Origin: Bacteroidota bacterium
GTDB taxonomy: Bacteria > Bacteroidota > Bacteroidia > NS11-12g > UBA955
Length of the DNA: 56,535 nucleotides
Direction: 5' to 3'
Assembly: GCA_030682255.1 (NCBI GenBank)
Contig: JAUXOK010000005.1
Span: 1 to 56,535, forward strand
A program made the position numbers and the translations under genes. The notes beneath the pieces were generated by a model. The model was given only the letters and a program-made list of their open reading frames with translations. It made no database searches and was not told where the DNA came from. Shown piece by piece: positions 17,587-26,478 of the stretch; the first letter of the stretch is position 1, and each line of letters begins with the position of its first letter.

Positions 17587-18246
17587 ATGAAATTTTTTAT
17601 TGATACAGCTAACTTACAACAAATTAGAGAAGCCAAAGACCTAGGTATTTTAGATGGTGTAACTACTAATCCATCGTTGATGGCTAAAGAAGGCATTGTT
17701 GGCGAAGCCAATGTTATGAAACATTACAAAGATATTTGTGACATTGTTGGTAAAGGAGATGTAAGCGCAGAAGTGATTTCAACCGATTTTGAGGGCATGA
17801 TTGCTGAAGGTAAAAAACTAGCAGCCATTGATCCTAACATTGTTGTAAAAGTGCCGATGATTAAAGATGGCATTAAAGCTATCAGTTGGTTCACAGCTAA
17901 TGGCATACGCACAAATTGCACTTTGGTCTTTTCTGCAGGTCAAGCTATTTTGGCTGCTAAAGCTGGCGCAACTTATTTGTCTCCTTTTATTGGTAGAGTG
18001 GATGATATTAGTTGGGATGGCATGGATTTAATTGCTCAGATTTCACATATTTATTCTATGCAAAACTTTGATACCCAAATATTAGCAGCATCAGTTAGAA
18101 ATCCTTTGCATATTGTTAAATCTGCTGAAGCAGGTGCCCATGTTGTAACTTGCCCATTGGATGCTATTCTTGGTCTGTTAAGCCACCCTTTGACTGATAT
18201 TGGTTTGGCTAAATTCTTGGCTGACCACAAAAAAGCAAACGGATAA
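17587..18246 (+). CDS. fsa: Fructose-6-phosphate aldolase / transaldolase-like protein
   Basis: This 219-residue protein belongs to the short transaldolase family (FSA/TalC/MipB), about 215-220 residues long. These TIM-barrel enzymes use a Schiff-base lysine, here Lys88 in 'NIVVKVPM'. Other conserved segments are 'FIDTANL', 'DGVTTNPSL', 'CTLVFSAGQA' and 'SPFIGRVDD'. Sequence alone does not decide between fructose-6-phosphate aldolase and transaldolase activity; family members annotated 'transaldolase' in this phylum look very similar. The predicted leader is only a few bases. Confidence 0.9.
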   Translation: MKFFIDTANLQQIREAKDLGILDGVTTNPSLMAKEGIVGEANVMKHYKDICDIVGKGDVSAEVISTDFEGMIAEGKKLAAIDPNIVVKVPMIKDGIKAISWFTANGIRTNCTLVFSAGQAILAAKAGATYLSPFIGRVDDISWDGMDLIAQISHIYSMQNFDTQILAASVRNPLHIVKSAEAGAHVVTCPLDAILGLLSHPLTDIGLAKFLADHKKANG

Positions 18247-18326
18247 AAAATCAAAATATTACTTAGTCATGCTGTCTAAAATTAACATCTTGAGGATATT
18301 AAAAAAGCATTAATCAAACAATAAAT

Positions 18327-19985
18327 ATGAATTGGCTATCACAAGTTGCAGAAAATCCTTTTTACGAGTTTGCAATAATCTTAACACTTGCTGCATTACT
18401 TGGTGTAGTTGGGAAAGCTTTAAAACAGCCTTTAATTGTAATGTTCATTGCATTAGGTATTTTAGTGGGGCCATCTGTGCTTGATGTAGTTAAATCACAA
18501 GAAAATATACATCTTCTTGCAGATATTGGAATTGCAATCTTGTTATTTATTGTTGGATTAAAACTCGATTTAAGAATTATTAAATCTGTTGGTAAAATTG
18601 CATTGCTTACTGGTTTAGGTCAAGTAGTTTTTACCTCATTGTTTGGATTTATAATTGGTTTAGCACTTGGATATACACCATTACATAGTTTTTACATTGC
18701 TGTAGCTTTAACATTTTCAAGCACAATAATCATTGTAAAACTATTATCAGATAAAAAAGAAATAGATTCATTACATGGTCAAATTGCGATAGGTTTTCTC
18801 ATTGTTCAAGATATCGTTGTAATTCTTGTTATGATTGTTCTTTCGGCTATTCAAAAAGGTGGAGAAACATCTTTAACACAAGACATCATAAGAACGATCA
18901 TATCAGGTGTTGGATTAATGGGTTTCACATTAATATCAATGAAATGGATTTTACCTAGACTAACCACTTATTTAGCAAAATCTCAAGAGTTGCTAACATT
19001 ATTTGCCATAGCCTGGGCAGTATTGCTTGCATCAGTTGGAGATTTAATTGGCTTTAGTGGTGAGGTTGGGGCTTTTTTAGCTGGGATGAGTCTTGCATCA
19101 TCTGATTATAAAGAAAGTATTAGTAGTAGATTAGTCAGTTTAAGAGATTTTCTTTTATTGTTTTTCTTTGTAAATTTAGGAGCTAATCTTAACTTATCTG
19201 TTATTGGCAATCAAATTTCTTCTGCCCTTTATTTCTCAATATTTGTGTTAATTGGCAACCCAATTATTGTTTTAATTATAATGGGTGCTATGGGTTATAG
19301 AAAACGAACTTCATTTTTAGCTGGACTCACCGTTGCTCAAATCAGTGAATTCTCCTTAATTTTTGCTGGATTAGGACTAGCTGTAGGTCATATTACTAAC
19401 GAAATTGTTGGGTTAATAACATTGGTCGGTTTGGTTACCATAGGTTTGTCAACCTACCTAATATTATACTCCCATCAAATTTTTGAATTCATTTCACCCG
19501 TTTTAGGTGTTTTTCAAAAAAAAGAGAATTTAGTTGAAAACGACTCTTGCAATTTAGAAAATAAAAAATATGAAGTTATTATTATTGGATTAGGTAGATT
19601 TGGAAAGCGCCTTTCAGAGATGCTAGACGAACACACCGAAATAAATTATTTAGGTATCGATTTTGATCCTAGTATTATTAAAGAATGGCAAGCTATTAAC
19701 AAAGATATAATTTATGGTGATGTTGACGATCCTGAATTTCTTGAACAAACTCCCTACAAAGATTCAAGAATCATCATAAGTACAATATCTGACGTAGAAC
19801 TCTCAAAACAATTGGTGAAATCATTAGATAGAATTAACTATAAAGGAAAAGTTTTTATTACAGCCTTAACAGACAAAGATTATTTAGATTTATCTAAGTT
19901 AGGAATTAACAATATTTTAAGACCACACCACATGGCTGCTTCAAATTTTTACAATTCCTATTTAAAAGAAAATTTAGTTAACTAA
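18327..19985 (+). CDS. CPA2 cation:proton antiporter with TrkA-N domain
   Basis: This 552-residue membrane protein is a Kef/CPA2-type monovalent cation:proton antiporter. About twelve hydrophobic helices fill residues 10-390, with the family segments 'LLFIVGLKLD', 'TFSSTIIIVKLLSD' and 'GEVGAFLAGM'. A TrkA-N/RCK-like NAD-binding domain follows (about 415-530) with 'VIIIGLGRFGKRL'. It should be an inner-membrane potassium or sodium exchanger under nucleotide control. No ancillary KefF/G-like gene is adjacent. It is monocistronic and followed by a long, repeat-bearing gap. Confidence 0.92.
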   Translation: MNWLSQVAENPFYEFAIILTLAALLGVVGKALKQPLIVMFIALGILVGPSVLDVVKSQENIHLLADIGIAILLFIVGLKLDLRIIKSVGKIALLTGLGQVVFTSLFGFIIGLALGYTPLHSFYIAVALTFSSTIIIVKLLSDKKEIDSLHGQIAIGFLIVQDIVVILVMIVLSAIQKGGETSLTQDIIRTIISGVGLMGFTLISMKWILPRLTTYLAKSQELLTLFAIAWAVLLASVGDLIGFSGEVGAFLAGMSLASSDYKESISSRLVSLRDFLLLFFFVNLGANLNLSVIGNQISSALYFSIFVLIGNPIIVLIIMGAMGYRKRTSFLAGLTVAQISEFSLIFAGLGLAVGHITNEIVGLITLVGLVTIGLSTYLILYSHQIFEFISPVLGVFQKKENLVENDSCNLENKKYEVIIIGLGRFGKRLSEMLDEHTEINYLGIDFDPSIIKEWQAINKDIIYGDVDDPEFLEQTPYKDSRIIISTISDVELSKQLVKSLDRINYKGKVFITALTDKDYLDLSKLGINNILRPHHMAASNFYNSYLKENLVN

Positions 19986-20003
19986 TTAAACCAAAATAAA
20001 TAA

Positions 20004-20184
20004 TACCGAATATACTTTTAACTTAGCCCAAATTGTATTTTTATACCATTTATGTTTTTAAAATATTTTAATAAATTGTGGTATAATAAAGAAGCAATAG
20101 CTGTTTATTCAGTTTTATTGAACTAATACAGATATGTTTTGGTATTACATATTTGGACTATTTATAAGTTATGTCGGCATTTAC
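20004..20184. repeat. Inverted-repeat element, copy A
   Basis: In the gene-free stretch 19986-20370, TACCGAATATAC (20004-20015) and the reverse complement of the right end (GTTATGTCGGCATTTAC, about 20168-20184) form imperfect terminal inverted repeats of 35-40 bases. The right end GGACTATTTATAAGTTATGTCGGC is nearly the same as the reverse complement of 33513-33536, and ATACCATTTATNTTTTTAAAA (20043-20062) recurs at 33469-33488. No ORF lies inside. It looks like a small non-autonomous, MITE-like or dispersed hairpin repeat. Confidence 0.55.
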
Positions 20185-20200
20185 TCCCAAATTTTCGAGA

Positions 20201-20236
20201 TAAATTATAAATTAGATTGGAATAATTTATAATTTA
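20201..20236. repeat. AT-only 14-base hairpin
   Basis: TAAATTATAAATTA (20201-20214) and TAATTTATAATTTA (20223-20236) are perfect inverted repeats around the 8-base loop GATTGGAA. There is no U-tract. It lies 17 bases beyond repeat copy A, and the remaining 135 bases before the DUF1398 gene hold nothing that I recognise. Confidence 0.55.
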
Positions 20237-20370
20237 CAATGGGTATAAGTTTTGGGACTAAATATTGACACCAAACATTAAATTAACATTTTTACAAAAA
20301 CTCGTTTTTGACTTAACTTATTAAACAATAGGTCAAAACCTACATCAATTCTAGAAAACCAAAATTAAAA

Positions 20371-20769
20371 CTATCTGGATGCTTCAGGAATAAATTCTAT
20401 CAAGACTTCATTTCCGGCTTTATCAAAATATGTGCAAGACATTTTGTGAGTGTCAACTTCCCATTTCCCTATGCCATTTTTTGCACATTGACTAAAGAAA
20501 GTAGGGTAATCGGTTTTGCCTGTTTGGTGTTCTTTTAGGTCTGCTTTAAATTGTTCAATATTAGCTTCATCTGCTACAGGCAAGCCCTCGTATTTATCAG
20601 GACTTGATAATTGGAAATCATTGTTTCCAAAATAATCGGTGTGTCCGTCCGAAACATATCTGATATACTTTAAAACGCCCAATTCTTTAATTTCTTGAAT
20701 GTAACTAGGAAAGTCTAAGCCTGATTTGATGTTACTGTGTGCTTTTTTAACTTGTTCTAATGTAAACAT
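20371..20769 (-). CDS. DUF1398 (YbcV-like) protein
   Basis: This 132-residue protein matches the DUF1398 family, to which E. coli YbcV belongs. Typical segments are 'MFTLEQVKKAHSNIKSG', 'DFPSYIQEIKELGV', 'HQTGKTDYPTFFSQCAKNGI' and 'CTYFDKAGNEVLIEFIPEA'. It has no signal peptide and should be cytoplasmic; the family has no established function. It stands alone between two gene-free stretches, the left one carrying repeat copy A. Confidence 0.85.
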   Translation of the reverse strand: MFTLEQVKKAHSNIKSGLDFPSYIQEIKELGVLKYIRYVSDGHTDYFGNNDFQLSSPDKYEGLPVADEANIEQFKADLKEHQTGKTDYPTFFSQCAKNGIGKWEVDTHKMSCTYFDKAGNEVLIEFIPEASR

Positions 20770-20922
20770 GGTGTTTGTTGTTTTTACTAATTGATTTATT
20801 GCAAAAGTATAAATTTTAGATTCAAAAGCAAATTAAAAAATTGTTAATCGAAATTATTTATAAAAGGCGTTATTAGTTAAGGGTTTAAAAAAACCTATTA
20901 AACACCATTTACAATTAAACCA

Positions 20923-21360
20923 TTAACCAATCGCCACCTTATTTACCCTATTCTGATGTCTGCCACCTTCAAATTCAGCATTTAGATAAGCTGAAACAAT
21001 TTCTTTGGCTTGTTCTGAACTGATAAATCTGGCAGGAAGGCATAAAATATTAGCATTGTTATGTTGACGTGCTAAAGCCCCTAATTCGGGCAACCAACAT
21101 AAAGCAGCCCTGATACCCTGATGTTTGTTGGCAGTCAGACATACGCCATTGCCGCTACCACAAATTAAAATACCAAGTGATTCAGAATCTTGTTCTACAG
21201 CATTTGCCAAAGGATGAACAACATCGGGATAATCCATAGAATCTTTAGTAAAACAACCATGGTCTTTCAATTCATAATTTTGATTGCTCAATAAGCTGAT
21301 CAATTCTTGTTTTAAATCAAATCCTGCGTGGTCGCAGCCAATATGTAATATTTTTTTCAT
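20923..21360 (-). CDS. rpiB: Ribose-5-phosphate isomerase B
   Basis: This 145-residue RpiB interconverts ribose-5-phosphate and ribulose-5-phosphate in the pentose phosphate pathway. 'IGCDHAGFDLK' near the N-terminus and 'GILICGSGNGVCLTANK' with its anion-binding loop are present. 'RAALCW' and 'HNNANILCLPARF' also match the family. It is the last gene of a fabG-tatC-rpiB operon, four bases after tatC. Its length is normal. Confidence 0.95.
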   Translation of the reverse strand: MKKILHIGCDHAGFDLKQELISLLSNQNYELKDHGCFTKDSMDYPDVVHPLANAVEQDSESLGILICGSGNGVCLTANKHQGIRAALCWLPELGALARQHNNANILCLPARFISSEQAKEIVSAYLNAEFEGGRHQNRVNKVAIG

Positions 21361-21364
21361 GAAT

Positions 21365-22204
21365 TTATTGTTCTAAAAGTTTTTGTTGACGCTCTACCCT
21401 TGCTGCTATTAAAATACCCAATTCAAAAAGAGAGTACAAAGGAATCGTTAAAATAATTTGACTGATAACGTCAGGTGGTGTCACCAAAGCAGACACTATT
21501 AATATAACTAGGAAAGCGTATTTGCGATATTTTCTTAAAAAGGCAGATGAGATTATACCAATTCTAGCTAAAAAATACATCAATATCGGTAATTCAAATA
21601 TTAAACCAGTGCCTATCACTAATAAACTCATAAAGCCAATGATGTTTTGAATACTGATTAAATTATTGATGCTTGGACTAAGGGAATAATTAAAAAAGAA
21701 ATTGACAGAAATAGGACAAAGCACATAATATCCAAACAAAATTCCTAAAGCAAATAGCAAACTAGTGTAGAATACAAAGCCACGCGTATTTTTTATTTCT
21801 TTCTTAGACAAAGCGGGTTTGATAAACAACCAAACTTGCCATAAAATAAATGGCATAGATGAGATTAAGCCAAATATAAAAGCCAATTTAAATGACATCA
21901 TAAACTGACCTGCCATTTCTGTATTGAGTAGTGAATATTTCAACTCTTTGAAACAAAATTTATCGTTGCCATAAAAAGATTGAGAGAATTCACAAAGTTT
22001 ACGGTAGGTAAAAAAATCACTATTAAGCGGACCAATAATGATTTTGTGGAAAATAAAATCCATGTAAATGAAACTTAGTACTGATAGAATTATCAATGCA
22101 TAAGCGCTTCTTAACAGATATTTTCTTAACTCATCAACATGGTCGAAAAAAGACATTTCTTTGTCTTCTTCCTTGTCTATGATATGGTCTTGATCTAGTG
22201 ACAC
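21365..22204 (-). CDS. tatC: Sec-independent translocase subunit TatC
   Basis: This 279-residue protein is TatC, the twin-arginine signal receptor of the inner membrane. It has an N-terminal cytosolic stretch with 'MSFFDHVDELRKYL' and about six membrane helices. The conserved 'SMPFILWQVWLFIKPAL', 'FELPILMYFLARIG' and 'LVTPPDVISQIILTIPLYSLFELGI' segments are all visible. A loop with several aromatic and charged residues (about 58-95) is longer than in proteobacteria, as is usual for Bacteroidota. tatA/B is not in the window. It lies four bases from fabG and from rpiB. Confidence 0.95.
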   Translation of the reverse strand: MSLDQDHIIDKEEDKEMSFFDHVDELRKYLLRSAYALIILSVLSFIYMDFIFHKIIIGPLNSDFFTYRKLCEFSQSFYGNDKFCFKELKYSLLNTEMAGQFMMSFKLAFIFGLISSMPFILWQVWLFIKPALSKKEIKNTRGFVFYTSLLFALGILFGYYVLCPISVNFFFNYSLSPSINNLISIQNIIGFMSLLVIGTGLIFELPILMYFLARIGIISSAFLRKYRKYAFLVILIVSALVTPPDVISQIILTIPLYSLFELGILIAARVERQQKLLEQ

Positions 22205-22208
22205 AGAT

Positions 22209-22955
22209 TTACATTAACATACCACCACAAACACTGATGGTTTGCCCAGTTACATAGGCACTCATATCACTTGCTAAAAACAAACACACATTGGCAACAT
22301 CTTGAGTAGTTCCACCTCTTTTCAGTGGAATAGTTTCAATCCATTGTTTTTTGATATCTTCATTTAATGCGCCTGTCATTTCAGTTTCAATAAACCCAGG
22401 TGCTATGGCGTTGCATCTAACATTTCTGCTACCTAATTCTTTTGCCATCGATTTTGTAAAACCAATCATGCCTGCTTTACTAGCACTGTAATTAGATTGA
22501 CCTGCATTGCCTGTAACACCAACCACAGAAGTCATGTTGATAATACTGCCTGCTCTGTTTTTTAAGAATGTTTTCAGACAAGCTTTGGTTAAATTAAATG
22601 CAGATTTCAAATTGGTGTTAATTACTTCGTCCCATTGTTCTTCGGTCATGCGCATCAAGAGATTATCTCTGGTGATTCCGGCATTGTTAATTAAAATATC
22701 AATGGTTCCAAAATCAGCAACAATGGCATCTGCCAATTCGTGAGCAGCTGCAAAATTAGAGGCATCACTTTGATATCCTTTTACTTTTACACCATATTGT
22801 TGAGATAATTCTTGTTCAAATAGTTTGGCTTTTTCTACCGAACTTGCAAATGTGAAAGCGATGTTTGCACCGTTTTGGGCAAATACTTCCGCAATACCCT
22901 TACCTATCCCACGACTAGCACCAGTTATTAAAGCAGTTTTTCCTTTAAGCATCAT
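22209..22955 (-). CDS. fabG: 3-oxoacyl-ACP reductase FabG
   Basis: This 248-residue short-chain dehydrogenase reduces 3-oxoacyl-ACP with NADPH in fatty acid elongation. It has the cofactor motif 'TGASRGIGKG', 'NNAG' and the catalytic residues Ser143, Tyr156 and Lys160. The C-terminal 'AYVTGQTISVCGGM' is typical of FabG rather than other short-chain dehydrogenases. There are two adjacent ATGs at 22955 and 22952. It heads the fabG-tatC-rpiB operon, a mixture of unrelated functions. Confidence 0.93.
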   Translation of the reverse strand: MMLKGKTALITGASRGIGKGIAEVFAQNGANIAFTFASSVEKAKLFEQELSQQYGVKVKGYQSDASNFAAAHELADAIVADFGTIDILINNAGITRDNLLMRMTEEQWDEVINTNLKSAFNLTKACLKTFLKNRAGSIINMTSVVGVTGNAGQSNYSASKAGMIGFTKSMAKELGSRNVRCNAIAPGFIETEMTGALNEDIKKQWIETIPLKRGGTTQDVANVCLFLASDMSAYVTGQTISVCGGMLM

Positions 22956-23109
22956 AAATCAAAATATTATTCAGCGAAATTAATTCTTTTTAGTATTCAT
23001 TGTTTCAATTTTATTTTAAATGTATTAGAATAAGAAAGATTATACATTCACCTAGTCTTAACTATTTTAGTTTCTAATTAACTTTAATAGCTTTTTTGAG
23101 GGAAAATCA

Positions 23110-23529
23110 TCAACCTAAAGCCATCGCAAAATGCTGAATGCCAGCTTCTTCAAATTGTGGTCCGTAGCAAACAAAACCCATTTTTTCATAAAAAGGAATA
23201 GCGTGTAATTGGGCGTGCATCATGATTTTTTCTGCATAAGGCAAGTCATTTAAAACTGCATTTACCAAGGCTGCGCCAACTTTATGATTGCGATATTCGC
23301 TAAGTACAGCAAATCGCTCTAATTTAATAATTCCTTTGTCTTTAAAACGCCATCTAGCTGTTCCACATGCAATTTTGTTATAGCTTGCTAAGAAATGGGT
23401 GCATTTTTCGTCATCATCATCATATTCCTCAGAGGCATCCACAGCTTGTTCTAAAACAAATACTTGGTTTCTGATAGCAAAAGCAGTTTGCAAGTCGGTT
23501 TTAGTTTTAATTTTTACAACTGAAATCAT
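23110..23529 (-). CDS. GNAT family N-acetyltransferase
   Basis: This 139-residue protein has the GNAT fold, with the acetyl-CoA segment 'VLSEYRNHKVGAALVNAVL' and C-terminal 'AIPFYEKMGFVCYGPQFEEAGIQHFAM'. The latter resembles ElaA/YjcF-type acetyltransferases. The substrate is unknown. Its ATG overlaps the stop of the upstream zincin-like gene as ATGA (23526-23529), which suggests coupled translation. Confidence 0.88.
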   Translation of the reverse strand: MISVVKIKTKTDLQTAFAIRNQVFVLEQAVDASEEYDDDDEKCTHFLASYNKIACGTARWRFKDKGIIKLERFAVLSEYRNHKVGAALVNAVLNDLPYAEKIMMHAQLHAIPFYEKMGFVCYGPQFEEAGIQHFAMALG

Positions 23530-23879
23530 TGTTTATAAAGGTATTTAAAATGGTTCAAAAATTTTCTATTGGATAAATATTGCGGATTGTTTTGATTCGT
23601 ATAAGCTTCGCGTTCAAAGCTGATGTTCATATATGCTTGATGGTGTACAAACTTGTATTTAAAAAGGTTTACAAAGTATTCTGAAAAATACAAAACATAA
23701 AAAGGCAAAATAACAAGTTCGAGTTGTTGTCTGTGATGTATTTTCTCGTGATTCAAGATGATAGAATCTTGTTTGGTGTCAATATTTTTAAAAATGATAA
23801 TTGGCCAAATAGCCATGGCATTGACCTTGGCACTGTTGAATGTCAATATTTTTAAAAACAAAGGACTAACAATCATCAT
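23526..23879 (-). CDS. Small M56-like zincin-type protein
   Basis: This 117-residue protein has HEKIH in 'LNHEKIHHRQQLE' followed by a hydrophobic helix ('VILPFYVLYFSEYF') and 'SFEREAYTNQ'. HExxH plus a downstream Glu is the layout of gluzincin peptidases such as the M56/BlaR1 domain, and short versions of this kind are common in Bacteroidota. Activity is not known. One or two membrane segments are likely. It is coupled to the GNAT gene by an ATGA overlap and starts six bases after the coiled-coil gene. Confidence 0.6.
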   Translation of the reverse strand: MMIVSPLFLKILTFNSAKVNAMAIWPIIIFKNIDTKQDSIILNHEKIHHRQQLELVILPFYVLYFSEYFVNLFKYKFVHHQAYMNISFEREAYTNQNNPQYLSNRKFLNHFKYLYKQ

Positions 23880-23885
23880 GACAAT

Positions 23886-25259
23886 CTACTGACCTTCTAA
23901 CTCTTTGCGTTTGCGCTCTTCTTCCTCTAATCTTTTTCTTCGTTCTTCACGCTCTTTTTCTATCATTTCTTGCAAAAGTTCTTCTTCAGTTTTAGGTTTT
24001 CCAGGTTTGATTATGTCATGATCATTTTTAGTTGAATTCAATTGATTAACCTTAGAAATACTGTCTTTAAGTTGTGAAATTTGACGCATTAAACTGTCAA
24101 TTTCGTTTTTTTGTTCCAAGTTTTTGATTTTAGAACTTGTTAAATCATTGGTTGTTTTATCCAATGTTTTGGTCATGTCTTTCAGTTCTTTAAATAAACT
24201 ATTGTTTTCATCATTCAACACCTTATTTTGTTTATCAAGTATATCAATTGATTTTTTTTGATTGCTAACCATATTGGTTAAATTGATGATGATGTCACCA
24301 TTTTCTTCTCCTTTTTCAATACCTGTTTTAAATTCTTTGAGTTTTTTGTTTTCCTCTTCGAGTCTTACAATTTTAAATCTTACCTCATCTAGTTCATCTT
24401 CTAAGTTTGTAACTTTTATTTGCAACCGATTTTTGGTATTGATAGTTGCTGTGTCATTAAATCTTGTGCCTACACCAGTTGAGTTGTTTTCGCACATCTT
24501 TAATTTTGTCTTTAGATCGTCCAATTCTTTGTCTTTTCTAAGCAACTGGTCTTTAAGTTTTATAATGATTTGAGTAAATGCTTTCTCCTCTTCTTTGATA
24601 TCTGAGTTATCTAAGTCTTTTAATTCAACCTTATCTTCGATATAAATTTTTAATAAATCAAACTTTACTTTACTGTCAGGACCGATGTACAAACCAATTT
24701 TACCTTTATTTAACTCAATATCTGTAAAAGATGTCATATAAACATTGTTGATATACAAATCATATACTTTATTATATGTTTTTACAATGATTGTGTTCTC
24801 ACCTTTAGTAATGGTATTACTTGCTTTTCTCCAACCACTACCCGAGGCATTGATAGCAACTTGCTTATCTTTATATACTCTAACAATCCTAAATTCCTTT
24901 TTTTGGTTGATTTCTACTAAAATACCACCGCTGGTTTCAGATTTTGCCATGAGTAATAAACCTGCACTTTGTTTTTTGTTATTGTGATTTCCAAAAATCA
25001 ATTGAGTTTCAACTTGAAATGAGCCGTATTCCTCGTTTAAGTCAGGTAAAATAAAATAGCCTGATTTTTTAGACCTTCTGTATAATTCATAAAATCCATT
25101 TTGCCCCAAAAATAGATTATCGGAGTTAAAAGTGGTATTCCATTTATCTGTTGTTTCAAATTGTTCGTTTAAAACCAGTTTTTTGTATTCTTTATTGACT
25201 TCCTGACCAAAAGCATAAAAACTACAGATACATGATAAAAATAGAAATAAATTCTTCAT
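23886..25259 (-). CDS. Exported protein, lectin-like domain plus coiled coil
   Basis: This protein of about 457 residues has a signal peptide ('FLFLSCICSFYAFGQ'). A beta-rich domain (about 20-200) resembles the concanavalin-like fold of DUF1080-type proteins ('GSGWRKASNTITKGENTIIVKTYNKVYDLYINN'). A long coiled coil follows (about 215-400), and the C-terminus consists of E, K and R. I do not recognise a specific family. ATG 25259 is chosen because the upstream TTG codons lie next to the -7 box TAACTTTG (25285-25292). It may link a surface ligand to an envelope structure; that is inference. Confidence 0.65.
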   Translation of the reverse strand: MKNLFLFLSCICSFYAFGQEVNKEYKKLVLNEQFETTDKWNTTFNSDNLFLGQNGFYELYRRSKKSGYFILPDLNEEYGSFQVETQLIFGNHNNKKQSAGLLLMAKSETSGGILVEINQKKEFRIVRVYKDKQVAINASGSGWRKASNTITKGENTIIVKTYNKVYDLYINNVYMTSFTDIELNKGKIGLYIGPDSKVKFDLLKIYIEDKVELKDLDNSDIKEEEKAFTQIIIKLKDQLLRKDKELDDLKTKLKMCENNSTGVGTRFNDTATINTKNRLQIKVTNLEDELDEVRFKIVRLEEENKKLKEFKTGIEKGEENGDIIINLTNMVSNQKKSIDILDKQNKVLNDENNSLFKELKDMTKTLDKTTNDLTSSKIKNLEQKNEIDSLMRQISQLKDSISKVNQLNSTKNDHDIIKPGKPKTEEELLQEMIEKEREERRKRLEEEERKRKELEGQ

Positions 25260-25301
25260 CTTTGCACTTGCTTTTTTCAACAAGCAAAGTTAGTATTATT
25301 T

Positions 25302-26342
25302 ATGATAATGAAGTTGTGTTTTAAATTTTTGTTCTTTTCGTCTGTTATTTTGATTTTAAATTCATGTTCAAACGAACTTGATGTATTAGGAGATTACGAA
25401 GAAAATGCCGCAGTATACGGCTTACTCGATCCAAGAGATGGCGTTCAATTGATTAAAATCAACAAAGTATTTACAAATCCGAATGCCAAAGCTTCTGATG
25501 TAGCACAAATTTCAGATTCGTTATTTTTCGACACGCTTTCGCCCGAATTGGTCGAACTAGAAACTGGCAGAAGAATTCCATTATTTAGAGCTAACATTCT
25601 CCTTAAGGATAGTGGTTTTTTTATTAATTCTCCTAATTATCTTTATGCAACCACTGAGAGAGTTTATGCAAATAATCCAAACAATGTGAATCAGCTTTTT
25701 AACTACAGACTTGAGTTTAAACTCCCTAAAACAGGAAAGCTTATCAGTGTAACAACCAACATGGTTCGTAATTTTAATATTCAATCACCATTTAATAATG
25801 CATTACCTTTTATTCCTAGAACAGTCAATTTTATCCCAAATTCAAATTTTCAGTTAAGATTTTCATCTCCTGTAAATGGAAAAATATTTGATGCTTATTT
25901 TAACTTTAATTACATAGAAGTGAACAAACTAGACACCAATGTAAAAGAGTTTAAAACCATTCGTTGGAAAATTCTACGATCCTATCGTACAGCTAGCATT
26001 AAAGGTGGTGAGTTAATTTCGTCCATTACACCTGGCATCAATTTTTATAATTTGTTAGTTGAAGATATCAAAGCAAATCCAACTATTTTTAGAAGATTTG
26101 CGGCAGCTTCTTTAGAAATCTATGCTGGAAATTTAGAATTGGACAATTACATTCAAGCCTCCACGCCATCAATTGGCATTGTTCAAAAACAAACCGATTA
26201 TACTAATATTAACAATGGTGGCGTTGGCATTTTTGCATCAAGAAACACTTTGTTTTTGGATGGTATTACTTTGGCTGACTTTACCAAAAACCTGATAGTT
26301 TTTGACGAAAAATACAAGTATTTAGGTTTTGTAAAAGACTAA
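25302..26342 (+). CDS. DUF4249-like lipoprotein
   Basis: This 346-residue protein has a lipobox ('ILILNSCSNE', Cys near residue 22) and starts at ATG 25302 or 25308. The N-terminal region 'ENAAVYGLLDPRDGVQLIKINKVFTN' is similar to Bacteroidota lipoproteins of the DUF4249 type, which are beta-rich outer-membrane-anchored proteins of unknown function, often paired with SusC/TonB receptors. No receptor gene is adjacent here. It is divergent from the coiled-coil gene and monocistronic. Confidence 0.6.
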   Translation: MIMKLCFKFLFFSSVILILNSCSNELDVLGDYEENAAVYGLLDPRDGVQLIKINKVFTNPNAKASDVAQISDSLFFDTLSPELVELETGRRIPLFRANILLKDSGFFINSPNYLYATTERVYANNPNNVNQLFNYRLEFKLPKTGKLISVTTNMVRNFNIQSPFNNALPFIPRTVNFIPNSNFQLRFSSPVNGKIFDAYFNFNYIEVNKLDTNVKEFKTIRWKILRSYRTASIKGGELISSITPGINFYNLLVEDIKANPTIFRRFAAASLEIYAGNLELDNYIQASTPSIGIVQKQTDYTNINNGGVGIFASRNTLFLDGITLADFTKNLIVFDEKYKYLGFVKD

Positions 26343-26355
26343 AAAACCGACTTTT

Positions 26356-26412
26356 TGACATATTTTATGTCATTGCAAACAAGCCTTTTAGCAATAAAAC
26401 ACTATTATGTCA
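26356..26412. promoter_or_regulatory. Repeated TATGTCA heptamers upstream of dnaK
   Basis: TGACATA (26356-26362) and TATGTCA (26366-26372) form an inverted repeat with a three-base spacer. TATGTCA recurs at 26406-26412, exactly 40 bases downstream in direct orientation and about four helical turns away. It lies 67-123 bases before the dnaK ATG. No CIRCE element is present. It is a candidate operator for a heat-shock or other regulator, which is inference. Confidence 0.5.
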
Positions 26413-26478
26413 TAGTTTCATTAATGGCATTTTATTTGAAAACTAAGTATTCATTAAGATTTAGTAAATAATCATTTT

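Noticed and set aside
26343-26478. CIRCE element before dnaK
   Set aside because: No TTAGCACTC / GAGTGCTAA arms are present; only the TATGTCA repeats are seen.
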